Shown in pieces: positions 1-8,267 of a DNA stretch of 24,127 nt. Source of the DNA: CAZKYP01 sp964556885 (GTDB taxonomy: Bacteria; Planctomycetota; Phycisphaerae; Sedimentisphaerales; Anaerobacaceae); the NCBI GenBank assembly GCA_964556885.1, contig CAZKYP010000027.1, positions 1 to 24,127 on the forward strand, written 5' to 3'. The position numbers and the translations under genes were made by a program. Positions within the stretch are counted from its first letter, which is position 1. Each line of letters opens with the position of its first letter. Below the pieces are notes generated by a model. That model was not told where the DNA came from. It was given only the letters and a program-made list of their open reading frames with translations, and ran no database searches.

Positions 1-479
1 CCCAGGACCTTCGGGCATTTCAAATAGAACGGCCCGCCCGCCATAGCGACTGCCACATCCATTCCACCGGCCCCGATGGCAAGCATACCAATCCCACCGC
101 CGGTCGGCGTATGCGAATCGCTGCCCAACAGAGTCGCACCAGGTTTGCCGAAGCGCTCCAGGTGCACCTGATGGCAGATACCGTTTCCGGCCCGTGAATG
201 ATAGACACCGCATTTGGCCGCCACCGTTTGCAAATACAAATGGTCGTTGTGGTTCTCAGAACCAAAGCCCGCCATATTGTGATCGATGTAACTAACGGAA
301 AGATCCGTCTTGACCGGCGCCAGGCCCATCGATTCGTACAGCAAGAAAGCCGTCGTTCCCGTGGCATCCTGAGTCAGTGTCTGGTCGATACGAATCCCAA
401 TCTGCTCACCCGCTTCGAGCCTGCCGTCAATTAGGTGTTTTTCCAATATCTTATAAACAAGTGTCTGTCCCAATTTCAT
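1..479 (-). CDS. Aconitate hydratase, N-terminal part (cut by window start)
   Basis: About 159 residues are readable, beginning MKLGQTLVYKILEKHL and running off the left edge. Visible aconitase-superfamily motifs are DATGTTAF, the NMAGFGSENHNDH region, ICHQVHLERFG and SDSHTPTGGGIGMLAIGAGG, which together fit aconitate hydratase (citrate/isocitrate isomerisation in the TCA cycle) better than LeuC. The iron-sulphur cysteines lie outside the window. Start choice is uncertain: GGAG is separated from this ATG by a single base, while the TTG two codons downstream (first base 473) has a normal 7-base spacing, so initiation at TTG is possible. The gene stands alone behind its own candidate promoter and a terminator of the preceding gene. 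The related homoaconitase/isopropylmalate isomerase families cannot be fully excluded from a fragment. Confidence 0.85.
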   Translation of the reverse strand, partial: MKLGQTLVYKILEKHLIDGRLEAGEQIGIRIDQTLTQDATGTTAFLLYESMGLAPVKTDLSVSYIDHNMAGFGSENHNDHLYLQTVAAKCGVYHSRAGNGICHQVHLERFGKPGATLLGSDSHTPTGGGIGMLAIGAGGMDVAVAMAGGPFYLKCPKVL

Positions 480-502
480 ACTCCTTTAAAACTAAAAGCC
501 AC

Positions 503-531
503 AGTTTATCACAAATCATGTACAAAGACAA
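503..531 (-). promoter_or_regulatory. Candidate sigma-70 promoter for the aconitase gene
   Basis: On the minus strand TTGTCT (526-531) is followed after exactly 17 bases by TAAACT (503-508). Each hexamer matches consensus at four of six positions. Transcription would start about 20 bases before the aconitase start codon. Moderate to weak match, inferred by eye. Confidence 0.35.
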
Positions 532-587
532 ATTTCGAGGAAGGAATATTTCCAAAACTATACATTCAATGGTTCTAAAAATAGGAA

Positions 588-619
588 GGCGGCCTTGTGC
601 TCCGCCACACAAAGCCGCC
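588..619 (-). terminator. Hairpin terminator after the pseudopilin gene
   Basis: GGCGGC (588-593) pairs with GCCGCC (614-619) and TTGTG (595-599) with CACAA (608-612), with one C/A mismatch between the two stems and an 8-base loop. On the minus strand it is followed by TTCCTATTTTTAG, a modest T tract. It sits about 95 bases beyond the pseudopilin stop and upstream of the aconitase promoter, so it should separate the two transcripts. Confidence 0.6.
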
Positions 620-714
620 CTGAAACTATTCACGCAAAAACTACCTGCTTCGGAATGTACGTACAAAAAATCCATTCCGAATCTATCAAGCCAACAATAA
701 AACTATCACTGTGA

Positions 715-1605
715 TTATCGAGGTCTCGGCGTATTAGGCAATCCGACGCCATCCTGTACGAGCAGCGAGTCCGTCCTGCTCTGGGGCTTGACGTTACCCG
801 TGCTGAGTTCAGGCATAATACCCTTTTCCACCTCTGCGGCTCCTGCCATAGTGTAAACATTATCGTCGTTGACGCCGCAGAAAGGCTTGTCCTCGAAACT
901 GACATGGCCGTCCATAAACAACACGTTCTGCCCGTCTTCCTGGTGCGACATCGAATTTCCCAGCTTTACGGATTCCTTGCCACCTATGGGATTGAAAGCG
1001 GCCCAGGTGTCCCTGCTCTCGGCAGCTTCGTTTGTTATCCACGGATTCCTGTCGCCCAACACCGCCAGGCCGGGATCACTCGCCGTCGTCAGTGCATACA
1101 ACCCGAAGGGGTGATGGTATGAATAACTCACATGCTTTTCCGGCTCATTGTTCGGTCCGAAGTCCCAGAGAGTGAGCGGGTCCCTGTCCCCGACATTATA
1201 GTCGGAAGGTTTGAACTCCGTGACCGACGAATCGCCCTTGCAGAGAAACGACTTTGGCGTGACCTCTGCGTACTTAACCAGAAGGTACAAACAGGATGTG
1301 ATTGTCGCCTGGCCGCTGGAGCCGTCCGCCGCAACACCGTATGCGCCGGACCTGTCGGTGGCCTGCCAGTTTTTTACATACCTGGCCCAGACGCTCTGCG
1401 GGCCACCCGCCCGCGGGAATTCATCGTCATAATCGGCGCTGTAGAGCAGTATTGCCTTGCCGATGCCGGACAGGTTCGTCCCGCAGATCAATCGGAAGGC
1501 AATCTGCCTGACCCTGGCCAGGGCCGGCATCAGAATGCCCATCAGCAGCGCTATGATCGCGATGACGACCAGCAGCTCAACTAATGTAAAACCTTTGCGT
1601 CTCAT
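715..1605 (-). CDS. Type II/IV pseudopilin-like protein with prepilin leader
   Basis: A 296-residue protein with a class-III prepilin leader MRRKG followed by FTLVELLVVIAIIALL. Prepilin peptidase would cut after Gly5, leaving Phe1 and Glu5 of the mature N-terminus. After the hydrophobic helix come the planctomycete-type TNLSGIGKAILLYSADYDDEFP segment, an aspartate/glycine-rich body and a C-terminal NVLFMDGHVSF motif preceded by a histidine, resembling the prepilin-processing-associated H-X9-DG group; here ten residues separate H from DG. These proteins are assembled at the inner membrane, but their roles in planctomycetes are largely unknown. The SD AAAGGAG lies 7 bases from ATG. The start overlaps the stop of the 80-residue ORF upstream (ATGA), so translation is probably coupled. 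Confidence 0.88.
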   Translation of the reverse strand: MRRKGFTLVELLVVIAIIALLMGILMPALARVRQIAFRLICGTNLSGIGKAILLYSADYDDEFPRAGGPQSVWARYVKNWQATDRSGAYGVAADGSSGQATITSCLYLLVKYAEVTPKSFLCKGDSSVTEFKPSDYNVGDRDPLTLWDFGPNNEPEKHVSYSYHHPFGLYALTTASDPGLAVLGDRNPWITNEAAESRDTWAAFNPIGGKESVKLGNSMSHQEDGQNVLFMDGHVSFEDKPFCGVNDDNVYTMAGAAEVEKGIMPELSTGNVKPQSRTDSLLVQDGVGLPNTPRPR

Positions 1606-1844
1606 TTTAGTTCTCCTTTAATTATTTCGGAGACCCGCCAGCCGACCGCCATGAGCACATTTTCAAACTCCTGAATATGAATAAGTACTTTCAATTTACT
1701 AATTCTTTCGGCAGTTTCAGCCGAAAGTAACTCATAGCGCAAAGCGCCGTTTTTCGGCGAATCTCCATCGTTATAGTTTCTTCGCTCAAAAACGGTCGGT
1801 TTATTCTTTTTCAAACAATTAACATTTATCTTTATCAGGTTCAT
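1602..1844 (-). CDS. Small hypothetical protein between the TPR protein and the pseudopilin
   Basis: An 80-residue ORF starting MNLIKINVNCLKKNK and ending SEIIKGELK. The start is chosen because its ATG lies 4 bases after the stop of the upstream spermidine-synthase-like gene and has a G-rich SD-like run (GGGGGG) about 9 bases ahead. A longer reading frame exists upstream but would overlap the large gene's C-terminus. Its stop overlaps the pseudopilin start as ATGA, and its last codons contain the pseudopilin's SD. No signal peptide, membrane segment or family is recognised. It is basic and polar in the N-terminal half, with an amphipathic helix-like stretch in the second half. Position and spacing argue it is real and possibly a translational coupler or partner. 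The function is unknown. Confidence 0.5.
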   Translation of the reverse strand: MNLIKINVNCLKKNKPTVFERRNYNDGDSPKNGALRYELLSAETAERISKLKVLIHIQEFENVLMAVGWRVSEIIKGELK

Positions 1845-1848
1845 ACCG

Positions 1849-4800
1849 TTATTTCCCCCCAACTTCCGCCAGGCTTCGTGTCGCTTCCGTAGGAACATAA
1901 TCATCAGGAGTATTTTCAGCCGCTGCCCCAGCCCCGCCGACTAACTCAAGTTTAATATCTTCTTCTGAGGAAACTTTAGACAATGCATCCAGCATTCTCA
2001 CCTGACTATAAACGGCAAACTTGCCTTTCTTATCAGCAAGTTTTAAAGCATTTTTGTACTCAGTTACGGCACTCCCCAGTCGGCCCGTTCTGTGCATAAC
2101 AAGACCATTGCAAAAATGCACATCAGGATTGTCCGGTTCAAGACAAATCGCCGCAGCAGACGAATCGAGAGCTTTCTGAACATCACCCTTTACCAGCAGG
2201 GCAATCGATTGAATCATCCGGGCGACGGCAGATTGAGGATACACTTCCAATATTTCCTCAGCCTTCAACAAGGCTCCATGCGTTCTACCGGCCTGGACCA
2301 TCCTCTCACACAAAACAAACAATTCCTTCTCGGTTCTTTTCCTCATGCTAAGCAGGGCAGGATTATCCGGCAGGACGGCCAGTCCGTCCATACAATATTT
2401 CAACCTGTCATGATAGCTCTCGGCGCAGTTAGCCATAATTAGATACTCGGAGGCGTGATGAAGTTTTTCATAGTCCGAAAGCCATTTATTCTTTTGCTCC
2501 CGACTGAATCCCTCCCATTCGATATGCCTGTAGACAGAATTGCCCCTTACGCAGGTAATAAATTCTCGAAACGCCCACCTGCCGGCCGCTGCATTGTCCG
2601 TGGTAAATTCAATGAAGGGCTGAAAATCACTGTTTATACTGAAAGACTTGATAAAGCGCTTAAGGTCGTCCTGGTCGCCGATATAACAGCTCAATACATC
2701 CATACTATTATTAATATTTATCTCGGACAGACTGTCTCGCACCCCGTCCTTCGATAATTCCATCTCTATATATTTTGGCGAGAAATACTGCGGCTGCTGC
2801 GAACCGGCCACGAGGAAGTATTCGGCCGGGCTTGGAGTCATATACCATATCGTTACATACGGGAACACATCCATCATCGTGCCGATTATGCTGTTCAATA
2901 CCGAAGCCGGTTCCACACTGTGCGTTGGTATCCATGAAAGAAACAATCCGTTCTCGTCGAGATGCTTTCTGGCATCTTCAAAGTATTCCCTGGCGTAAAG
3001 AGAAGAATTTTCTGCGAAGTGCTTCGGATGGATCGAATCATTAACGATTGCATCGTACTTTCGGTCGGTCAGGTGAATATAATTTTTTGCATCCATATAA
3101 ATCATGTCTATTTCTTCGTCCAGCCTTTCGCCGAGGTTAATATGTCCGAAAAACCTCAAGGACAAATCCACCACCTCCGGAGAAATCTCGACACAGTCCG
3201 CCCTTTCGAGCCTGTGCAGAGCCATGCAGGCCGTACTTTCACCTGAGCCGAATCCCACGGACAAGACATTTCTCGCCCCCTTATTGAGCAATACTCCGAA
3301 ATGGCCCAGCATCTTCTGGTCGCTTCGCCAGAAATAAGTGTCACCTGCAACCCTCTGGCCCGATACATAAAGATATAGAGTCTGCTCACGCTGGTCCTTG
3401 TACAGTGACACTGTCGTAGTCATTCCCTCCTCAACCTCAACAAGCTCAAGCTGCCCGGGCAGCATCGGATTACTTTTAACTACGGTATCAAACAAACCGG
3501 GCGGCATTCTCACGACAACTATTGTCGATACAACAGCGACTACCAGACCAAACCGCCCTACAGTCCTGGAGCCGCGTGCAAACGACAACCACAGAACCAC
3601 CGCCATCCAAATAGCCGCCAGACCAAGGATGGAGATTGTCCACTGCAATCCAAATTGTGGTATAAGAACAAAGCCGGTGGCAATACCACCCGCCACAGCT
3701 CCTATTGTATTCACCCCGTAGGCGGTTCCCGTGGAACGCCCCACCTTGTGAACATAGCCGGTCCAGGCCTGCAACGCCATCGGGAAACCCGCACCCATAA
3801 ACAAAGACGGCAATAAAAACAAAAACGCACTTTGGGCAAGGGGCTTAGTCATATATGTTGAAAACGGCATAAACATTCTCGCCAGTTCGACCTCCCGATT
3901 AATGTCCGGAAGAAACCTCGAAATCCAGATTATCATCAGCGGCAGATACAAAACACCGCATATTCCTAACAGCGATAACGTCACAGCAAAACCTGCGGCG
4001 GGACTTTTCATTTGTTTGACCAGCGAGCTTCCGATGCCGGCACCAATCACATTTCCCAGCAGATAAATCGTCAGCACCGATGAAAATACATACGTATGTC
4101 CGCTCAATAAATGTATGATACTTCGCATCCATAACAACTCGTAGCCGATACATATCAGGCCGCTCAGGAAAAAGGCTGCAACAAGCACATACGCTCTGCT
4201 GTCGAGTCGGCCTGTTGCTACTTCGGCAGTTTTTAATTCTTCGGCTGCATCGTCGTAAAACCGGGACAAAAACCATCCGCCAAAAGCCACAATCAAATTC
4301 ATTATCGCCGCGATGTATAAAGTACCCATGACACCGAAGTTTCGTATCAGAACAAATCCCGCCAAAAAGCAGCCGGCAGCCGCACCAAGAGTATTGAGAG
4401 CATAAAGCCTGCCGACCAGATGGCCCGCTTTCTCTTCGAACGAGGTGACAAATCTGCCCAGAAGCGGCAATGTGCTGCCCATCAGCATCGAGGGAACGAG
4501 CAGAATCAGACCTGAAACAATAACCTGAACTACCAGCAACTCAGTGTTGGAAGGATGACATGTTCGATAGAACCATATATAAACTCCGTCTACGATCTTT
4601 AGCCCAAACGGTAGAGACAGGGCGGTTATAGTGATGAGAGTCTCCAATACGGCATACAGCCGCAGTCGCTTTCTAATGCCCTCTGAGTATCTACCCATTA
4701 TAAATGCACCCAGCGCCAATCCTCCCATGAAAGTCGAAACAACAATACTCGACGCGTAAACTGTATTGCCGAGCGTCAACTTCAGAAGCCGCACCCACAC

Positions 4801-4971
4801 GACCTCATCGATCAGCGAGCACACTCCAGACGCAATATAAATCAACATCAACCAGTTAATGCTCACCTGCCTGGAGATGTCCTCGGCTCCATCTTTACCA
4901 ATTTCGCCGATTTCATCACCAATCATGTTCCCGCCCAAAGCTTTCTCAACAATTGTCCGCTCCATTTTCAT
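1849..4971 (-). CDS. Membrane-embedded spermidine-synthase-like protein with C-terminal TPRs
   Basis: About 1040 residues in three parts. Residues ~37-490 are a polytopic membrane domain made of two related halves: DEVVWVRLLKLTLGNTVYAS near 55-74 is echoed by YELLWMRSIIHLLSGHTYVFS near 277-297, and LYALNTLGAAAG by AYGVNTIGAVAG. Residues ~510-725 are a spermidine-synthase/Rossmann methyltransferase fold with VGFGSGES (572-579), VEISPE, and YDAIVNDSIHP. The remainder ends in TPR-like repeats (PDNPDVHFCNGLVMHRTGR). Such 'fused MFS/spermidine synthase' proteins are common in planctomycetes and their substrate is not established. The start at MKMERT is preferred over an upstream TTG at 5127 that lacks an SD. 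AAAGG precedes two nearby ATGs, so 4965 (MERT) is equally possible. It is the first gene of a three-gene unit with the 80-residue ORF and the pseudopilin. Confidence 0.85.
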   Translation of the reverse strand: MKMERTIVEKALGGNMIGDEIGEIGKDGAEDISRQVSINWLMLIYIASGVCSLIDEVVWVRLLKLTLGNTVYASSIVVSTFMGGLALGAFIMGRYSEGIRKRLRLYAVLETLITITALSLPFGLKIVDGVYIWFYRTCHPSNTELLVVQVIVSGLILLVPSMLMGSTLPLLGRFVTSFEEKAGHLVGRLYALNTLGAAAGCFLAGFVLIRNFGVMGTLYIAAIMNLIVAFGGWFLSRFYDDAAEELKTAEVATGRLDSRAYVLVAAFFLSGLICIGYELLWMRSIIHLLSGHTYVFSSVLTIYLLGNVIGAGIGSSLVKQMKSPAAGFAVTLSLLGICGVLYLPLMIIWISRFLPDINREVELARMFMPFSTYMTKPLAQSAFLFLLPSLFMGAGFPMALQAWTGYVHKVGRSTGTAYGVNTIGAVAGGIATGFVLIPQFGLQWTISILGLAAIWMAVVLWLSFARGSRTVGRFGLVVAVVSTIVVVRMPPGLFDTVVKSNPMLPGQLELVEVEEGMTTTVSLYKDQREQTLYLYVSGQRVAGDTYFWRSDQKMLGHFGVLLNKGARNVLSVGFGSGESTACMALHRLERADCVEISPEVVDLSLRFFGHINLGERLDEEIDMIYMDAKNYIHLTDRKYDAIVNDSIHPKHFAENSSLYAREYFEDARKHLDENGLFLSWIPTHSVEPASVLNSIIGTMMDVFPYVTIWYMTPSPAEYFLVAGSQQPQYFSPKYIEMELSKDGVRDSLSEININNSMDVLSCYIGDQDDLKRFIKSFSINSDFQPFIEFTTDNAAAGRWAFREFITCVRGNSVYRHIEWEGFSREQKNKWLSDYEKLHHASEYLIMANCAESYHDRLKYCMDGLAVLPDNPALLSMRKRTEKELFVLCERMVQAGRTHGALLKAEEILEVYPQSAVARMIQSIALLVKGDVQKALDSSAAAICLEPDNPDVHFCNGLVMHRTGRLGSAVTEYKNALKLADKKGKFAVYSQVRMLDALSKVSSEEDIKLELVGGAGAAAENTPDDYVPTEATRSLAEVGGK

Positions 4972-5173
4972 CTGCCTTTCATTTCCATAGACCATAGTAA
5001 ACAGGCGCGCGCAGGGCCTGTCTGAATCCATTATTGAGGGGACTTTATCTGCGCGATGCGGCCATTCGTCGACGGTTACCGTTGAGAGTGATAATCCACA
5101 AACCGTAAGCTGTGAAACCGTCTTCAAAAGAAATCTATTCGGGCAGGATTAATGCCTTTAGTACGCATAAGGC

Positions 5174-5209
5174 GGATATGAAATAAAAGGTTATATGATG
5201 GCGACTTAA
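5174..5209. repeat. Direct repeat copy A in the operon leader
   Basis: It begins GGATATGAA and ends ATATGATGGCGACTTAA. Copy B at 5342-5378 has the identical first nine bases and differs at one of the 17 bases of the second block. The internal linkers differ. Both copies have the same orientation, about 169 bases apart. Confidence 0.7.
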
Positions 5210-5341
5210 ATTATGATAAGTCTGATTTTCCTGCCGCTGTGTTCTTGTTTTTCATATTGGCGCAAATTCAATGCGCAAGATTGCCCTCGATAAAACAATA
5301 GGTCCAACTGTTAAAGAACCATTCTTCGAAAAGCAGATTCA

Positions 5342-5378
5342 GGATATGAAAAACAAATGAAATATGATGACGACTTAA
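5342..5378. repeat. Direct repeat copy B in the operon leader
   Basis: It begins GGATATGAA and ends ATATGATGACGACTTAA, matching copy A (5174-5209). It lies about 35 bases downstream of the predicted transcription start on the minus strand, so both copies would be transcribed into the leader. They could be protein-binding sites or a duplicated RNA element. Confidence 0.7.
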
Positions 5379-5417
5379 GATATTATAATATTAAAAACCT
5401 GCCTTTCTCTACGATTA

Positions 5418-5446
5418 ATAATAACAGAAATGAAACAAATTGTCAA
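5418..5446 (-). promoter_or_regulatory. Strong sigma-70 promoter for the spermidine-synthase-like operon
   Basis: The minus strand has a perfect -35 TTGACA (5441-5446), exactly 17 bases, then TATTAT (5418-5423, five of six matches to consensus). Predicted transcription start is near 5411. The next minus-strand start codon is at 4971, so the leader would be about 440 bases. This is the best sigma-70 match in the window. Confidence 0.7.
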
Positions 5447-5667
5447 GCAATATTAATAACACTTTGCCTATTTTTCCAAAATCAAGGTATTTCGTCCAAA
5501 AACGCGGATATTTATAGGTCGAAACAAGTAAAAACACGAAATATTTTTTCAGCATTTAAATCGTGTTTTGAGGACTTTTCTAAAAATTCAGATCATTAAA
5601 AAACCCGTTGAATCCAAGAGACAATTTTGCTTTGCTGTTTCTATAGACTCGCTCGCAGAAGATATGT

Positions 5668-7992
5668 TTACTTGAATCTTTTCAGATACGAAATGCCGAC
5701 AACCGTCGGTTCTTCAATCCAACTGACTTTGTCGGGATATGTCTTTTTAAAGCCGGATGAATACGAGTAGCGCTTGTTGTCGCCGAGGACCGGAATATTA
5801 TGCACAAATCCGGTGAGTTTCGATGTTTTGTCTACTTTCCATGTCAGTGAAAAATTCGCCGATATTTCCGTATCGTATGCATCCCTGCTGCGTATATCGG
5901 CAATATTAGCCGCATTCCCACCCGCTTTCGCCAGTGCATCCAGGCCATCCTTTCGACCTTCAAATCCCCAAAGGATTTTCATATCCGCATGGACAGAGAG
6001 CGTATCGTCAAGAAGGCCAAGATTAGCGAAAAGTTTAGTGGCATGATTCGACCAGTTGTTCAGATTGTTCCCATTACCGAGAATAATGATGTCGGTGGGG
6101 TTGCTGCCCGTATCCAGGTAGTAATCCGAGTAACTTATACCGGAAATATTAATACCCTCATCAAGGTCCCAGTCGAGCTGTCTTATGTATGAATGATTAA
6201 GACCGAAATTGAAACTGTCTTTTTTATAACCGGTCTCAACTTCCAGGCCCATAGTCTTCAGAGTTCCCACAGGTGCACTGCGGCGTTGGTTCCAGTCCCA
6301 TGCGATAACATCGTTCTGGTTGTAAAAAGTCGATGTCTGAAAGGAGATTCTCTCGTTGAATTTACCTGAATAAATCAGTTCCAGAGTATCGAGTCGTTCA
6401 GGACGATTGTCCATTCCCATCTTGTGGCTCATATACAATTCTTCCTGCGTGTTCATACGTACGGAACGCTGTGCTATGAATTTCAGATACTCGTTCCTAT
6501 GTAATTCGCGAATCCAGGCGAATCGAGGCGAAAACATATAGCTCGCATACGAATGTTTATCGAGCCGTGCCGACCACAAAGTCGTCGTATTCGGATCCAG
6601 TTGGTAGTTCAATTCACCCAGGAAGGCATAGCTTCGGGTTTCCCAGCCATTTCCAACAGCGAAATACTTTTCATTGCCTGCAGCCACCTGTCTGAAGCCT
6701 GTTCCATAGGCATCGGATGATGGGCCGCTGATGATACCGTCCGCCAGCCTCAATCCGTTGTCTTCGTCTTTGCCCCAGCCCGGCCTGATAGTATCATAGC
6801 TGTACTCGAAACCGACGCCAGCCTTGATTTTCTCATTTTCAGGATTGTAATTTAACATAAAACGCGTGTAGTATTCCCACTCGGACCATATCCAGCCGAT
6901 ATTCTGCAGGTTATCCCTGTCGTTGGGTATAGGAATCGCGGCCGTGTCATACTTCTCAACATTATGCACATCAATAGAGCTTACACCGAAAATGGACTTG
7001 AGCTCGAAATGATCATCCAACGAATGCTGGTTTTCCAATGCCGTTTGAAAATAACGGTATCTCGTCTGTCGAAAATCCTCATATTCCCCGTCAATAAGGT
7101 ACTGCACGGCACTGCCCTGAATCAGGGAAGAAGAGGCAGTGACATACCTCGACCAAAAGCGCCAGTCGTCGTTGAAATGAACATCAATATGCGCCTTAAT
7201 CTGAGGCTCGTTATCGTAGTCCGACATATAAGTAAAAGGCGGACCGGATGGTCCTGCAGCCGAGCCGACATAACCGGCCGCGGAGCTGCTGACGCCATAA
7301 AGGTCCGGCCTTGTGCCATCGGTATGTACAACACTGAAATAGCTGTATATATCAGCTTCATCGGTACTTTCGCCATAGCTTATAAAATTCCCGAAACTAT
7401 CATACTTGCCCCAGTATGCACCGCCGTAATTGACACCCGGTGCCTGCTGGGCGTTCTTGGTGTAGATATTGATTACGCCTCCGATCGCACCAGGGCCGTA
7501 CGTCACCGAGCCTGGACCGCGGACAATTTCGATTTTGGCAATATCATTAAGGTCCCAGTTCAACAATTCCAGCCGGGCACCGTAATGGGACTTGATATTG
7601 ACATTTATTCCATTGACATTGACGAGGAATTTATATGGTCTGTCCACGAGAACGCCGCGAATGCCGGGCAGCGGCCCGACACTGTGATTCATATAAATTG
7701 CACCGGGAACATATATTTCCAGTAAATCCAGGATATTTCTGGCCGGTGTCCGCGCGATATCTTCGGCGGTAATGGTTGTCACGCTGGCTGGTGTCTTGAG
7801 TGGATTTTTCTCGGTAATTGTCGCCGGGACATCGATCTCGACATCCATAAGCTCCGTTATGGACATATCGAAAAAATCCTCCGGCTCGATGCTGTTGCCA
7901 TCTTCGTTTCCGAAAGCTGTTACCATCGGCAACACGAGCAAAAGAATACTCGCCATTAAACAGATAACAAAATCAGAAGATTCACGTTCCAT
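5668..7992 (-). CDS. TonB-dependent outer-membrane receptor
   Basis: About 774 residues. The N-terminus MERESSDFVICLMASILLLV is a signal peptide ending near VTAFG. Next comes SITELMDVEID, then a plug domain (roughly 55-175) with TPASVTTITAEDIARTPARN, IRGV, DIAKIEIVRGPGSVTYGPGAIGGVINIYT, and a long beta-barrel rich in aromatic-ended strands that finishes with GISYLKRFK. The family imports siderophores, cobalamin, sugars or other large substrates powered by TonB/ExbBD, none of which is encoded nearby; the substrate cannot be told from sequence. A GTG (8034) and an ATG (8028) lie upstream in frame, but ATG at 7992 opens directly on the signal peptide and fits a promoter reading from about 8030. 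A CRP-like palindrome lies just upstream, suggesting nutrient-state control. Gene-sized spacing on both sides suggests a monocistronic unit. Confidence 0.9.
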   Translation of the reverse strand: MERESSDFVICLMASILLLVLPMVTAFGNEDGNSIEPEDFFDMSITELMDVEIDVPATITEKNPLKTPASVTTITAEDIARTPARNILDLLEIYVPGAIYMNHSVGPLPGIRGVLVDRPYKFLVNVNGINVNIKSHYGARLELLNWDLNDIAKIEIVRGPGSVTYGPGAIGGVINIYTKNAQQAPGVNYGGAYWGKYDSFGNFISYGESTDEADIYSYFSVVHTDGTRPDLYGVSSSAAGYVGSAAGPSGPPFTYMSDYDNEPQIKAHIDVHFNDDWRFWSRYVTASSSLIQGSAVQYLIDGEYEDFRQTRYRYFQTALENQHSLDDHFELKSIFGVSSIDVHNVEKYDTAAIPIPNDRDNLQNIGWIWSEWEYYTRFMLNYNPENEKIKAGVGFEYSYDTIRPGWGKDEDNGLRLADGIISGPSSDAYGTGFRQVAAGNEKYFAVGNGWETRSYAFLGELNYQLDPNTTTLWSARLDKHSYASYMFSPRFAWIRELHRNEYLKFIAQRSVRMNTQEELYMSHKMGMDNRPERLDTLELIYSGKFNERISFQTSTFYNQNDVIAWDWNQRRSAPVGTLKTMGLEVETGYKKDSFNFGLNHSYIRQLDWDLDEGINISGISYSDYYLDTGSNPTDIIILGNGNNLNNWSNHATKLFANLGLLDDTLSVHADMKILWGFEGRKDGLDALAKAGGNAANIADIRSRDAYDTEISANFSLTWKVDKTSKLTGFVHNIPVLGDNKRYSYSSGFKKTYPDKVSWIEEPTVVGISYLKRFK

Positions 7993-8069
7993 TAAGCCTG
8001 ACCCTTGTATAACAATACAAGTACACATCGTCACTCTATAATCAGAGGTTTACTCAACTTTGTGATACT

Positions 8070-8085
8070 TGTGACAAACTTCACA
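8070..8085. promoter_or_regulatory. CRP/FNR-type palindrome upstream of the TonB receptor
   Basis: TGTGA (8070-8074), six bases, TCACA (8081-8085): the exact CRP half-site pair with the canonical 6-base spacer. A further TTGTGA direct copy is at 8060-8065. The centre is 85 bases before the chosen ATG. TATAGA/GATTAT near 8035-8043 could serve as -10, which would put the site about 46-50 bases upstream of the transcription start. Confidence 0.55.
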
Positions 8086-8267
8086 GAAGTGTTATTAAAA
8101 CCTTTGATTACATGTACTTACAAGACGCGAACATGCGCGCTCAACGGAAAATTTTTCACCAACAGAGATTATGGGACATTTGTGTACATAAAGAATCGCA
8201 GTACATTATAGACAGTGACAGAGGAGGGACATGAATTACTCAAAAATACGTGCAACCGGAAGATAAA

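Larger units (their letters stand above)
4972..5667. other. Long intergenic/leader region between two minus-strand genes
   Basis: About 700 bases with no convincing gene; an AT-rich 80-codon frame on the plus strand is considered chance. It contains a strong minus-strand promoter (5418-5446), which implies a leader of about 440 bases for the spermidine-synthase-like operon. It also holds two copies of a ~36-bp direct repeat (5174-5209, 5342-5378), one just upstream of the start codon side and one just downstream of the promoter. A small hairpin is formed by GCGCA and TGCGC around 5260-5277. No terminator for the TonB receptor is obvious; the best candidate is a run of six T on the minus strand near 5597-5603 without a strong stem. 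Confidence 0.6.

Noticed and set aside
1132..1584. 150-codon plus-strand frame antisense to the pseudopilin
   Set aside because: A mirror of the pilin gene; the Arg/Asp-rich product ends in a low-complexity run that is the complement of the pilin leader.
5357..5599. 80-codon plus-strand open frame
   Set aside because: It sits in very AT-rich non-coding DNA, overlaps a strong minus-strand promoter, has no SD, and its product is Asn/Lys/Ile-rich without recognisable features.
6964..7725. 253-codon plus-strand frame antisense to the TonB receptor
   Set aside because: The minus frame is an unmistakable TonB receptor across this interval; the antisense frame has no domain and no SD.
8005..8211. 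68-codon plus-strand frame upstream of the TonB receptor
   Set aside because: It overlaps the CRP-like site and the receptor's leader; no SD or family features.
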